A DNA stretch of 64,000 nt from Pseudomonas entomophila (GTDB taxonomy: Bacteria; Pseudomonadota; Gammaproteobacteria; Pseudomonadales; Pseudomonadaceae), in the NCBI RefSeq assembly GCF_018417595.1, contig NZ_CP070982.1, positions 2,691,501-2,755,500 of the forward strand, written 5' to 3'. Of this stretch, positions 45,424-53,800 are shown piece after piece (positions within the stretch are counted from its first letter, which is position 1; every line of letters starts with the position of its first letter). The translations under genes and the position numbers were made by a program. The notes under the pieces were generated by a model. The model made no database searches. It was not told the DNA's origin and saw nothing but the letters and a program-made list of their open reading frames with translations.

Positions 45424-46561
45424 AAAGGGCTATGTGTTCGACGACGTGCTGCTGGTGCCCAAGAAAACCCACCTGGCCAGCCGCAAAGAGGCCAATATCG
45501 GCGTCGAGCTCAAGGGCATCGGCCGCCTGAGCGTGCCAATCATCTCGGCCAACACACAGTGGTGCACCGAGGACCGCATGGCCATGGAAATGGCGCGGAT
45601 GGGCGGGCTGGGCATCGTCCACCGCATGTGCAGCATCGAAGACCAGGTGGCGTTTGTGCATGCGGTGAAGAGCGCGCCGGTGACTCAGCGCGAGCCCGAC
45701 TTCGCGCCGACCCTGGACAGCCAGGGCCGGCTCAAGGTTGGCGGCTCGATCGGCATCGTCGACGACTACCTGCAGCGCGCCGCAGGCCTTGCCGCGTGCG
45801 ATGTGGATTTCCTGACCCTGGACATCGCCCACGGCCATTCCGCCCATGCCATCGCCGCGATCGCAAACGTCAAGGAGCGCCTGGGCGATATCCCAATCGT
45901 CGCCGGCAACGTCGCCACACCCGAAGGCGTGCTCGACCTGGCGAAGGCCGGGGCCAGCGTGATCAAGGTCGGCATCGGCCCGGGCAGCGTGTGCACCACG
46001 CGCTCGGTCACTGGCGCCGGGGTGCCGCAGCTCACCGCGATCCTCGAATGCGCCGCGGCGGCGAAGGAGGCAGGCGTCAGCATCATTGCCGACGGTGGCA
46101 TCCGCAGTTCCGGGGATATCGTCAAGGCCTTGGCCGCCGGCGCCAACGCGGTGATGCTCGGGCGCATGCTCGCCGGCACCGACGAAAGCGCCGCGCAGCT
46201 GCTGGAGGTGTCCGGCAAGCGCTTCAAGCTGACCCGCGGCTTCGTCACCTTCGGCACCAACCTCGAGCTCAAGCGCCTGCAGGGCCAGAAGATCACCGAG
46301 GAACAACTGCTGCGCTACGTGCCCGAAGGCATCGAGGCCTGCTTCGAGTACGCCGGCCCCTTGCGCGCCTACCTGTACCAGCTGATCGGCGGTGTGCAGT
46401 CGGGCTTCAGCTACTGCGGCGCCAGCGACTACCAGCAGCTGCTGGAACGCCACGAGTTCATCGAGGTGTCGGTGCAGACCAGCCAGGAAAGCCGCCCCCA
46501 TGCCCTGGACGCGGCCAAGCATCCCATCGACTACAAGGCCGAGGTACTCAGCCATGATTAA
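45416..46561 (+). CDS. GMP reductase-like enzyme (TubD-like reductive deaminase of 7-deazaguanine nucleotides)
   Basis: The protein has 381 residues and a TIM barrel of the IMPDH/GMP reductase family. The active-site loop is GIGPGSVCTTRSVTGAGVPQ with the catalytic cysteine at residue 193. There is no CBS pair, which together with the length argues for GMP reductase rather than IMP dehydrogenase. VAGNVAT, ADGGIRSSGDI and GANAVMLGRMLAG are typical nucleotide-binding stretches. In tubercidin biosynthesis TubD, an NADPH-dependent reductase, performs an irreversible reductive deamination of the 7-deazaguanine nucleotide; a protein of this family between queD and a phosphoribosyltransferase fits that role. 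The start overlaps the queD stop. A duplicate guaC for salvage is the alternative, made less likely by the operon. Confidence 0.85.
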   Translation: MFRKGYVFDDVLLVPKKTHLASRKEANIGVELKGIGRLSVPIISANTQWCTEDRMAMEMARMGGLGIVHRMCSIEDQVAFVHAVKSAPVTQREPDFAPTLDSQGRLKVGGSIGIVDDYLQRAAGLAACDVDFLTLDIAHGHSAHAIAAIANVKERLGDIPIVAGNVATPEGVLDLAKAGASVIKVGIGPGSVCTTRSVTGAGVPQLTAILECAAAAKEAGVSIIADGGIRSSGDIVKALAAGANAVMLGRMLAGTDESAAQLLEVSGKRFKLTRGFVTFGTNLELKRLQGQKITEEQLLRYVPEGIEACFEYAGPLRAYLYQLIGGVQSGFSYCGASDYQQLLERHEFIEVSVQTSQESRPHALDAAKHPIDYKAEVLSHD

Positions 46562-47027
46562 CCTGACCTGGAACGATGTGGAGCAACTGTCGCTGGCCAT
46601 CGCCGAGGCAGTGCGCGAGTCGGGCTACACCTTCGACACCATCGTTGGTGTGGCACGCTCCGGCTGGGTGCCGGCGGTGATCGTCGCCCACGAGCTGGGC
46701 GTGCGTGAAGTGGCCACGCTGTCGATTCGGCGCAACCTGTCCGATGGCGTCGACTCGCACAAGGCCGCCCCACGCCTGGTGGATATCAGCCCCCTGGCGC
46801 AGGCCGGCAAGAAATGGCTGGTGATCGAGGACATCGTCGGCAGCGGCGAGACCGTGCGCTTTATCCGCGAGCAGTACGGCGTGGACGGGCGCGACATCTA
46901 TGTCGCCAGCCTGGTGTTCAACGCCGCCAACGGCGACCGCGGCCAGGTCAACGAGATGGTCGAGTTTCATGCCCGGGAAGTCACCGAGTGGGTGCGCTTC
47001 CCCTGGGAAAGAAGGATCGATGCCTGA
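46554..47027 (+). CDS. phosphoribosyltransferase (TubE-like, for 7-carboxy-7-deazaguanine)
   Basis: The protein has 157 residues and is a type I phosphoribosyltransferase. The PRPP loop is VIEDIVGSGET (standing for the usual DDxxxTGxT), the N-terminal PPi loop region is IVGVARSGWVPAVIVAHELG, and it resembles xanthine/guanine-type enzymes. In the tubercidin pathway TubE joins PRPP to 7-carboxy-7-deazaguanine. The same reaction is proposed here because queE upstream makes CDG and no nucleobase-salvage genes are present. The gene overlaps the reductase gene by 8 bp and the decarboxylase gene by one base (TGATG), so all three should be made together. Confidence 0.85.
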   Translation: MINLTWNDVEQLSLAIAEAVRESGYTFDTIVGVARSGWVPAVIVAHELGVREVATLSIRRNLSDGVDSHKAAPRLVDISPLAQAGKKWLVIEDIVGSGETVRFIREQYGVDGRDIYVASLVFNAANGDRGQVNEMVEFHAREVTEWVRFPWERRIDA

Positions 47028-48226
47028 TGAGAAACTTGCTCAGCGAGGCCCGCGTCGACGAAGTCGCGGGCCTGTTCGAGACCGACCTCGAAATCTCGCG
47101 CTACCTGCACCAGCACTACGACCTCAAGGCCTATCCGGTGGTGAAGTTCAGCAACGTCGCCTGCGCTTCCGGGGTGCCCTATGTGGACAACGCCTTCAAG
47201 CGCGAGGCGATGCTGCGCGGGCTGGGTTTGAACGAAGAGAACGTGCAGCCGGAATTCGCCCGGCGTGCGCGCGGGGTGCACGACGACCAGCGTGCCCCCG
47301 TGCGGGCGCCGTGGGCGTTCCAGCGGATGGACTGGTCGCTGTTGGACCTGCCGTTTCTCAAGTACCAGCCCGGTGATGGCGGCCGCTACCTGACCTCGTT
47401 CGTGTTCTGCGTGCAGGACAAGGCCGGGCGCTACAACCTGGGCTTCTACCGTGGCGAGATCAAGGACGGGCGCACCATCGCAGTGTTCATCGACCCCCGC
47501 ACCGATGCCCACGCGATCATCCACGAGCGGCTGCGCGAAGAGGGCGAGGTCAAGGTCAGCCTGTTCAACGGCGGGCCGATCGCGGCCTATATCGGCGGGG
47601 CCAGCAAGATCCCGGCGGACGTGGACAGCTACGTGTTCTCCTCGGCCATCGCCGACGCCCCCATCGACCTGTGCCGCCAGGGCGACTACCCGGCGGTGCC
47701 GGCCGAGAGCGAACTGGTGCTGCACGCCAGCCTGAACGGCAAGATGATCGACGAAGGGCCGTTCTGCGAGTTCAAGGGCTACTACAGCGAGAAGACCGTG
47801 GGCTTCGAGCTGACCGTCGAGGCGATCCACGCACGGGACAATCCGCTGTTCTTCGGGATCTTCTGCGGCAAGGAGTCGGGCCTGGACCTGATGCGCCTGC
47901 AGAACGAGACGTTCATGTACGGCTTCCTCGAAAGCAAGGGCATCCCCGTGCGTCGAGTTGTGTACCCGACGGCGTACTTCGGCGAGTTCGGGGTGATCGT
48001 CGAGTGCGATACGGTGAACGAAGCGACCCTGCGGCTGGTCATGGAATACGACCTGCGCAGCAAGCTGTTCTTCCTGGTCAGGAATGCCGACACGCTGTTC
48101 GCCGACCTGTCGACCTTCGCCTTCGAGACGGTGACCGACGACTACCGCAAGCGCGGGGTACGCATGGGCGGGCGGGTGGGGTTGCTGTGCGACAATGCCA
48201 ACGACTTCAACTGGAAGACCTTCTGA
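47027..48226 (+). CDS. UbiD-family prenyl-FMN decarboxylase (TubF-like)
   Basis: The protein has 399 residues. UbiD-family features are the LASxEISRYLHQHYDL-like N-terminus, FNGGPIAAYIGGASKIPADVDSYVFSSAIADAPID (standing for the GADPA region), SELVLHASLNGKMIDEGPFCEFKGYY (about residues 230-250, the catalytic Glu motif), and a C-terminal hexamerisation half ending FAFETVTDDYRKRG. The expected reaction is removal of the 7-carboxylate from the deazapurine nucleotide, which converts the CDG skeleton to plain 7-deazapurine. It needs prenyl-FMN from UbiX, which is not in the window and must come from the ubiquinone pathway. It is shorter than UbiD itself (~490 residues). Its start overlaps the preceding stop and its own stop overlaps the Nudix start. 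Confidence 0.82.
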   Translation: MRNLLSEARVDEVAGLFETDLEISRYLHQHYDLKAYPVVKFSNVACASGVPYVDNAFKREAMLRGLGLNEENVQPEFARRARGVHDDQRAPVRAPWAFQRMDWSLLDLPFLKYQPGDGGRYLTSFVFCVQDKAGRYNLGFYRGEIKDGRTIAVFIDPRTDAHAIIHERLREEGEVKVSLFNGGPIAAYIGGASKIPADVDSYVFSSAIADAPIDLCRQGDYPAVPAESELVLHASLNGKMIDEGPFCEFKGYYSEKTVGFELTVEAIHARDNPLFFGIFCGKESGLDLMRLQNETFMYGFLESKGIPVRRVVYPTAYFGEFGVIVECDTVNEATLRLVMEYDLRSKLFFLVRNADTLFADLSTFAFETVTDDYRKRGVRMGGRVGLLCDNANDFNWKTF

Positions 48227-48735
48227 TGGAACGATCGATGAGCCCCAGGCTCAGCACCCTGGTGTACTGCACCTACGAGGGGCAGGTACTGCTGCTGGAC
48301 CGGCAGACGGCGCCGTACCGCGGTTTCCTGCTGCCGCCGGGCGGCAAGTGCGAGTTTGGTGAAATCCCCATCGACTGCGCGCGCCGCGAGTTCGCCGAGG
48401 AGACGGGCTACGCGATCACCGAGCCGCTGCGCCCGCGAGGGTTGGTGTACGACTACTCGCGGTCGCCGGACTGGAACTGGCTGATCTTCGTCTACAGCTT
48501 CGAAGCCAAGGCCCGGCCCACGCTGGTCGAGGAAAAGCACCCGTTGGTGTGGGCGGACCTGGACAACCTCGATGCCTACCGGATTCCGGAATCGGACCGG
48601 TTCCTGATGGGGCGGCTGTTCGACGAGGGCTGCAGCTACCTGGAGCTGGCCATGGAGTATCGCCAGGCCGAGGCGTTCGTGCGCTGCAGCGCGCATTTTG
48701 AAGGGCAGGGCGAGCTGTTCAAGCAAGGGACGTGA
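48226..48735 (+). CDS. Nudix hydrolase (TubG-like)
   Basis: The protein has 169 residues with a perfect Nudix box: GKCEFGEIPIDCARREFAEE followed by TGY, fitting Gx5Ex7REUxEExGU. The strand before it (FLLPPGG) and the C-terminal acidic region are normal for the family. In tubercidin biosynthesis the Nudix enzyme TubG carries out the last step, hydrolysis of the nucleotide to the free nucleoside. As the last gene of this operon it fits the same job. Its ATG shares a base with the decarboxylase stop (TGATG). General nucleotide house-cleaning is the alternative. Confidence 0.88.
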   Translation: MERSMSPRLSTLVYCTYEGQVLLLDRQTAPYRGFLLPPGGKCEFGEIPIDCARREFAEETGYAITEPLRPRGLVYDYSRSPDWNWLIFVYSFEAKARPTLVEEKHPLVWADLDNLDAYRIPESDRFLMGRLFDEGCSYLELAMEYRQAEAFVRCSAHFEGQGELFKQGT

Positions 48736-48755
48736 GAGCGGCCTTGCCACGCCCC

Positions 48756-48841
48756 CTGTAGGAGCGGCTTCAGCCGCGATCACCCGCAAAGCGGGTGCCA
48801 TAACCGCGTTGTCTGCATCGCGGCTAAAGCCGCTCCTACAG
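48756..48841. repeat. REP pair (inverted)
   Basis: CTGTAGGAGCGGCTTCAGCCGCGAT is mirrored by ATCGCGGCTAAAG plus CCGCTCCTACAG. It is the right border of the 7-deazapurine module, the same REP subfamily as the left border, and overlaps the last codons of the convergent lipoprotein gene. Confidence 0.85.
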
Positions 48842-49510
48842 TAGCTCCGGCATCACCGCTTTCAACAGCAGAGCATTAACCTGACGCTTGAGCGTGTCGT
48901 ACTCGGCCTTTTCCTCCGTATCACCCAGCCTAACCAGGTTGACGAGACCCACCCGCTGGTCAATCGCATCGCTGTTGGCGGCCCAGGCCAGAGGCTGCTT
49001 GTCCGGGCCATGCAAGCTCAGTATCAACTTGAATTCCTGTGGCCGGCTGCTGGGGACAAGCCCCAGGGTAACCAGTGTGGCCATGCTGGCCAGTGCCTCG
49101 CCGGCACTGAACGGCCAGTAGGTGTAGACACTCAGATCCAGTTGGTAATCACCAGGACGCACTGCTTCGCCATTCATGCTGACATGCGCGAACAACCCGG
49201 TTTCGTCGAGTATCTGGCGCACCTGTTGCGTGGTGTTCTGCTGAACGCCGGCAGGGGCGAGCGGGGAAAGGGCGGCCAACCTCTGCAAGCGTTGCGTGTC
49301 CGTCTCCAAGGCAGCGCCCTTGAGCGAGCTCGCCAGCAGGTGAGGTAACGGGGAGCCAAAATAGTGGCTCACCGAAACATGGACACTCGGCTTTTGCGCC
49401 TCGTTCACCGGTGACGGCAAGGTGACGGGTGCCACCTGATTCTGAGGGACGGCGGCGCAACCGCCGAGGGTGAGGCCAAGGCAGAGGTACAGGCGTGTGA
49501 AGACAGTCAT
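48836..49510 (-). CDS. putative outer-membrane lipoprotein, unknown function
   Basis: The protein has 224 residues. The signal peptide ends in LTLGGC, a good lipobox, so the mature protein is lipid-anchored. The body has VSHYFGSPLPHLLASSLKGA and QQVRQILDETGLFAHVSM, the latter resembling the 'NLFxxV' segment of small LpoB-like or DUF-type lipoproteins, and a short hydrophobic stretch near 150. I do not recognise a family. The start was taken at MTVFTRLYLCL, after AGGAAGC. The last codons lie inside a REP element. It follows the TonB receptor gene of the FecIRA set on the same strand after a hairpin, so it is probably a separate unit. Confidence 0.65.
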   Translation of the reverse strand: MTVFTRLYLCLGLTLGGCAAVPQNQVAPVTLPSPVNEAQKPSVHVSVSHYFGSPLPHLLASSLKGAALETDTQRLQRLAALSPLAPAGVQQNTTQQVRQILDETGLFAHVSMNGEAVRPGDYQLDLSVYTYWPFSAGEALASMATLVTLGLVPSSRPQEFKLILSLHGPDKQPLAWAANSDAIDQRVGLVNLVRLGDTEEKAEYDTLKRQVNALLLKAVMPELL

Positions 49511-49588
49511 GCAGAGCTTCCTGGGAAATCGGGGCATGATTGTAGAGACTGTGCGGTGATTCTAAAAGGCCATCATTCGCCGTTTGAC

Positions 49589-49608
49589 GGCCCCCATGCA
49601 CGGGGGCC
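49589..49608 (-). terminator. probable terminator of the STN-TonB receptor gene
   Basis: GGCCCCC (49589-49595) and GGGGGCC (49602-49608) form a 7-bp stem around CATGCA... centre bases, 21 bp past the receptor stop on its strand. The T-tract is weak. Confidence 0.5.
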
Positions 49609-49629
49609 AGCAGGCTTCACACCCTTGCG

Positions 49630-52041
49630 TCAGAATGCATAGACCAAGGTGGCCGTGGCACTGCGCGGAGTGCCATACCAACCCCGCGAACCGATCGCGG
49701 TGTAGTACTTCTCGTCGAACACGTTGTTGAGGTTCAAGGCGACGCTGGTTTGCGGCGTGAACGCGTACTGCGCCATCAGGTCGACCACGCTGTAGGCGCC
49801 CTGGTTGAACGTCTCGCCATCAGGCCCGGCGTTCTTGTAGTACTCCGTACCCTGCCAACGCACGCCACCGCCGACTTTCAACTGCGGCAGGGATTGCAGG
49901 CGATAACTGGTGAACAGCTTGAGGGTGTCGCGCGGCACATCCGTGAGCAGGCGCTTGCCATCGGAGTCCTTGGCCACGGCATAGGTGTAGCCGGCGGAGA
50001 CTTGCCAGCCGGGCAGGACCTCGCCCGCCATTTCCATCTCGAAACCGCGGGTCTTGGTACCCGACTCGGCGCGGTAGGCCTGGTTGCCATCGGGGGCGAG
50101 GTTGCTGCCGTCCGCCACGGCCAGGTTGTCCTGGTGCACTTCGAAGACACTGAACGCGGTGGTCAGGCGCTTGTCCCAGAACTCGCTCTTGAGCCCCAGC
50201 TCGTAGTTCACGCCTTCTTCCGGCTCGATGTAGCCGCCACTGACATCCTGCTTGCTTTGCGGCTTGAAGATGGTGGTGTAGCTGGCATACGCCGACCAGT
50301 TCTCGTTGAGGTCGTAGACCAGCCCCATGTAGGGGGTGACGACTCCAGTCTCGCTGCGCGAGGTGCGGCTGGTGTCGCCGGTGGCCAGGGTGGTGTTGGC
50401 TTCATCGCGTTTCCAGTCGATCACCCGCGCACCGGTAATCAGCGACAGGTCGTCGGCCAGGCTCCAGCGCACCGACGCGACCAGGCCGTCCTGGGTTTCG
50501 TCCAACGCGTCTTTCGTCGACTTGGCGTGGATAGCGTCCGGGATCGCCAGCGAACCGTCCCAGGTGTGGATGTTGTCGATGCTCTGCAGCGACCAGAGCG
50601 GGTAGCCGTTGTTGCGGTAGTAGGCCCGGTAATGGCTGGCACCGAGGTATGCCTGGTGTTCACGGGTGAACAGCTCGAACGGGCCGTTGGCCGACAGATC
50701 GAGCGACGTCTGCCGAGGCTCGCCCGCCCAGCGCCCGGTCCAGGTGCTGATGCCGCTGCCATCGGGGTTGACGGTGCCGCTGGCGGCGGTGGCGAAGGCG
50801 TCGTCGTAGCTGCGGCGGCTGTGCTCGGCGTTGAGCTTCAGTTGCCAGCCGTTGTCCAGCTGGTGCTCCAGGGTGGTGAACAGCGTTTTCGCGCGGCGCT
50901 TGTGGTAGCTCCAGTCCGAGGCCGAGTTGAACGAGCGCGAAGGGTTGAAGTGGCTGCCATCGGTGTTGTACATCGGGAAGCCATGGTTGCCAGCGCCGTC
51001 GCTGTCCAGCTCCTGGTATTCCACGCCCACGGTCAGCATCGTGCTGTCGGTGATGTCCCATTCCATCACTCCGTAGGCCACTTCCTTTTTCAGCGACTGG
51101 CGGTCGATATGGCTCTGGCTATCGGTGGTCGACGCCACGAAGCGCCCACGTACATGGCCGCTCTCCGACAATTTGCCGGACACGTCCAGCTCGGTGCGGT
51201 AGTTATCCCACGAGCCCGCCTTGAGGGTCAGCTTGCGTTGGGTCTCGACGGTCGGCTTCTTGCGGATCAGGTTGATGGTGGCGCCGGGGTCGCCGGTCCC
51301 CGACATCAGGCCCGTGGCCCCGCGCACCACCTCCACCCGGTCGTACGAGACCATGTCGGCCAGGTCGTCGCGAAAACCATAGGTGTCGGGACGGTTGACG
51401 CCGTCGACCTGGATGCTGCCGACCTCGAAGCCACGCACATAGATATGGTTACCGTCGCTCCCGGCCGGCCCCATGCTGTTGACCACCACGCCCGGGGTTT
51501 GCTCGAGCACCTGGGCAACGTCCGTCAGGTTCTGGTCTTCGATCTGCTGGCGGGTGACCACGCTCACCGACTGCGGCGTCTCGCGAGCGGAGAGACGCAG
51601 CCCGGTCGCGGTGTTGGCCGAGCCCGTGGTGTAGCTGCCCGTGCCTTCGGTGGTGCTGCCCAGGCCCATGGCGTCGATGCTGGTCGCGCCCAGCTCGACG
51701 GCACCGTCGGTGGGCGCCTTGCTCAGCACATAGCGCTTTTCGCCCATCGCCTGCACCCGCAACCCGGAGCCCTGCAGCAACGTGGCAAAGCCTTGCTCCA
51801 GCTCGAAGCTGCCGCGCAGCCCCGACGACTGCAGCCCGGTGGTTTCGTCGTGGCTGAAGCTGATGGTCACGCTGCTGGCGGCGGCGAACTGGCTGATCGC
51901 CGAAGCCAGGCTGCCGGCCGGAATATCGTAGCGCTGCGGGGCGGCCCAGGCGGTCGAGGTCGCCAGCGCGGCGCCGCAAAGGCTCAGCGCAAGGGTCGCC
52001 TGGCGAATGCTGCAGGCTAGCGAGGTACGGCGTGCGGACAT
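49630..52041 (-). CDS. TonB-dependent siderophore receptor with STN signalling domain (FecA/FpvA-type)
   Basis: The protein has 803 residues. A signal peptide ends near STAWA. Residues 35-105 are the STN domain (IPAGSLASAISQFAAASSVTISF ... FATLLQGSGLRV), which contacts a FecR-type regulator. The TonB box and plug follow (SARETPQSVSVVTRQQIED, HIYVRGFEVGSIQVDGVNRPDTYG, VEVVRGATGLMSGTGDPGATINLIRKKPT). The beta-barrel ends with Phe in RSATATLVYAF. The layout is that of FpvA/PupB-like receptors for hydroxamate, catechol or pyoverdine-type ferric siderophores; the ligand cannot be told from sequence. With the fecR- and fecI-like genes directly upstream on the same strand it forms a complete cell-surface signalling set. 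Confidence 0.92.
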   Translation of the reverse strand: MSARRTSLACSIRQATLALSLCGAALATSTAWAAPQRYDIPAGSLASAISQFAAASSVTISFSHDETTGLQSSGLRGSFELEQGFATLLQGSGLRVQAMGEKRYVLSKAPTDGAVELGATSIDAMGLGSTTEGTGSYTTGSANTATGLRLSARETPQSVSVVTRQQIEDQNLTDVAQVLEQTPGVVVNSMGPAGSDGNHIYVRGFEVGSIQVDGVNRPDTYGFRDDLADMVSYDRVEVVRGATGLMSGTGDPGATINLIRKKPTVETQRKLTLKAGSWDNYRTELDVSGKLSESGHVRGRFVASTTDSQSHIDRQSLKKEVAYGVMEWDITDSTMLTVGVEYQELDSDGAGNHGFPMYNTDGSHFNPSRSFNSASDWSYHKRRAKTLFTTLEHQLDNGWQLKLNAEHSRRSYDDAFATAASGTVNPDGSGISTWTGRWAGEPRQTSLDLSANGPFELFTREHQAYLGASHYRAYYRNNGYPLWSLQSIDNIHTWDGSLAIPDAIHAKSTKDALDETQDGLVASVRWSLADDLSLITGARVIDWKRDEANTTLATGDTSRTSRSETGVVTPYMGLVYDLNENWSAYASYTTIFKPQSKQDVSGGYIEPEEGVNYELGLKSEFWDKRLTTAFSVFEVHQDNLAVADGSNLAPDGNQAYRAESGTKTRGFEMEMAGEVLPGWQVSAGYTYAVAKDSDGKRLLTDVPRDTLKLFTSYRLQSLPQLKVGGGVRWQGTEYYKNAGPDGETFNQGAYSVVDLMAQYAFTPQTSVALNLNNVFDEKYYTAIGSRGWYGTPRSATATLVYAF

Positions 52042-52178
52042 GAAAGGGGGTTCCTGTTCTGGTTGGCTTGGGCGCGGCTGAAGCGCGCGTCCTCAAGAGC
52101 CGAAGCAGCGATAGAAATCTGTCACCCCTGAATGCGAAAAATTCTCAGGAATGTGAGGGGAGGTGGAGGGCAGCCGCC

Positions 52179-53099
52179 TTAACCCATGCCGAGTGGTTCC
52201 AGGCGCACCCAGTAGCGGGTCATGCGCCGGGCGCGGACGGGCAGGGCGTCTTCCAGGCTGGCCAGGGCGACGTCGGTGTCGTCGAGGTTGAAGGCGCCGG
52301 ACAGGCGCAGCCCGGCGACCTCGCCAGCGCAGCCGAGATAACCGGGGCGGTAGCGCCCGAGTTCATGAATCACATCGCCCAGGCGCCAGTCGACGGTGAC
52401 CAGCATGCCCTGGGCCCACGCCTGGCTGCCGAGAGGCAGGGGACTTAGCGGCCCCACGTTGTCGGCGCTAAAGCTCAAGCTGTGCCCGGAGTCGATGCGC
52501 ACCATCTGAACTGATCGGTCGGGGCGCACCTCCACGGCATGGGCGGTCACCGCCACATGACTCATGCCAGTGTCTTGGCGCACGCTGAACCGGGTGCCGA
52601 GGGCAAGCACCTCGCCTTCAGCGGTGCGCACGCTGAGTGGACGTGGGTCCTTGGCGGTTTCCACTAAAATCTCGCCCTGGCGCAGATGGATCAGGCGCCG
52701 GCCGGCATCGAAGCGAACATCCACGCGGCTGTCGGTATTGAGGTCCAGGCGCGTGCCATCGGCCAGGGTCAGCTGGCGCCGCTCGCCGACCCGCGTCGAG
52801 TAATCGGCATGCCACGGCGAGGCCCGATAACCCTGCCAGCCGACCACCCCAACTCCGAGCAACAAGCCCAAAGCCTTCACGGCATGGCGTCGATCCCGCC
52901 GGGCGATTTCCAGCGTCTGCGCGGCGCCGCTGGGGGCGTTGCCCAGGCGGCATTGCAGCTGTTCCAGCCGCGCCCAGGCGGCGGCGTGGCGAGGGTCGGT
53001 GGCGTGCCAGGCTTGCCATGCGGCGCGGGTGGCGTCATCGACGTGGCTGTCGTGCAGGCGCACGTACCAGTCCACGGCGTCGGCGAGAATGGCCTTCAT
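52179..53099 (-). CDS. fecR: FecR-family anti-sigma regulator
   Basis: The protein has 306 residues. Residues 1-75 are the cytoplasmic sigma-binding part (VDWYVRLHDSHVDDATRAAWQAWHATDPRHAAAWARLE). One membrane segment lies at about 86-104 (HAVKALGLLLGVGVVGWQGY). The periplasmic FecR domain follows (YSTRVGERRQLTLADGTRLDLNTDSRVDVRF ... RQGEILVETAKDPRPLSVRTAEGEVLALGTRFSV), and a C-terminal STN-like segment contacts the receptor. It passes the 'siderophore bound' signal to the adjacent FecI-type sigma factor. The ATG overlaps the sigma gene stop by 4 bases. Confidence 0.9.
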   Translation of the reverse strand: MKAILADAVDWYVRLHDSHVDDATRAAWQAWHATDPRHAAAWARLEQLQCRLGNAPSGAAQTLEIARRDRRHAVKALGLLLGVGVVGWQGYRASPWHADYSTRVGERRQLTLADGTRLDLNTDSRVDVRFDAGRRLIHLRQGEILVETAKDPRPLSVRTAEGEVLALGTRFSVRQDTGMSHVAVTAHAVEVRPDRSVQMVRIDSGHSLSFSADNVGPLSPLPLGSQAWAQGMLVTVDWRLGDVIHELGRYRPGYLGCAGEVAGLRLSGAFNLDDTDVALASLEDALPVRARRMTRYWVRLEPLGMG

Positions 53100-53611
53100 G
53101 CGCCCTCGATCAACAGGCAGTGCATCAGCGCGCGTGCCAGGTGCTTGCGCACGGTGGTCACCGAAACGCCGAGGCGCTCGGCGGCTTTTTCGTAGCTCAG
53201 GCCATCGAGTTGCACGGCGAGGAAGATCGCCCGCGTGCGTGGGCCGAGGCCATCGAGCATACGGTCGATGGTTATCAGGGTATCGAGGATGGCGGCCCGG
53301 GTTTCGGCGGAGGGTGCATAGTGTTCCGGCTGCTGCGCCAGGGCTTCGAGGTAGGCGTTTTCCAGGCTGCGGCGGCGGTACAGGTCGATGACCAGGCCAC
53401 GGGCGATGGTCGCCAGGTAGTGGCGCGGTTGGTTGAGCGTGCCTGCGGTGCGGGCCAGCAGCACCCGGATGAAGGTGTCTTGCGCCAGGTCGGCGGCATC
53501 GGCGGTGTTGTTCAGCCGTTGGCGCAACCAGCCGTGCAGCCAGCCGCTGTGCTCGCGGTAGAGCGTTTCCAAGCCAAAGTGTGCAGCTCCGTCGGACACA
53601 ACGGTGGACAT
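53096..53611 (-). CDS. fecI: FecI-family ECF sigma factor
   Basis: The protein has 171 residues. Region 2 reads LYREHSGWLHGWLRQRLNNTADAADLAQDTFIRVLL and VIDLYRRRSLENAYLEAL. Region 4 reads LDGLGPRTRAIFLAVQLDGLSYEKAAERLGVSVTTVRKHLARAL, a textbook FecI sequence. The start MSTVVSDG follows GGGAG. It should direct transcription of the receptor gene downstream when released by the FecR partner. An AT-rich tract about 25-45 bp upstream (AAATAAGAATTT) may be a weak Fur site, but the match is poor. Confidence 0.9.
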   Translation of the reverse strand: MSTVVSDGAAHFGLETLYREHSGWLHGWLRQRLNNTADAADLAQDTFIRVLLARTAGTLNQPRHYLATIARGLVIDLYRRRSLENAYLEALAQQPEHYAPSAETRAAILDTLITIDRMLDGLGPRTRAIFLAVQLDGLSYEKAAERLGVSVTTVRKHLARALMHCLLIEGA

Positions 53612-53800
53612 CGAGGCTCCCCTGACGACATATCTGGATGCAAATAAGAATTTGTCGCAAGTGTACTGGGTGAGGGCGGGAATGGGAATGGTAAGAAGTG
53701 GGTATGGGGCTGGCGTCCTACATGGAATGATCAGATTTTCCCTATTTCGAGTAGGGCGTTTCCGAAGCATGCTTTGACCGCTTTTGCGTCTTCGCCGTGA

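Noticed and set aside
45059-46600. 513-codon minus-strand frame opposite the GMP reductase-like gene
   Set aside because: Antisense shadow; the sense strand has the complete barrel motif set and operon overlaps.
43575-47027. Reading the queE-folE-queD genes as a plain queuosine operon
   Set aside because: queC, queF and queA/tgt are absent, while a phosphoribosyltransferase, reductase, decarboxylase and Nudix enzyme follow in a coupled string.
53641-53665. Fur box upstream of the FecI-type sigma gene
   Set aside because: AAATAAGAATTT is AT-rich and partly symmetric, but too few positions match the Fur consensus to list it as a feature.
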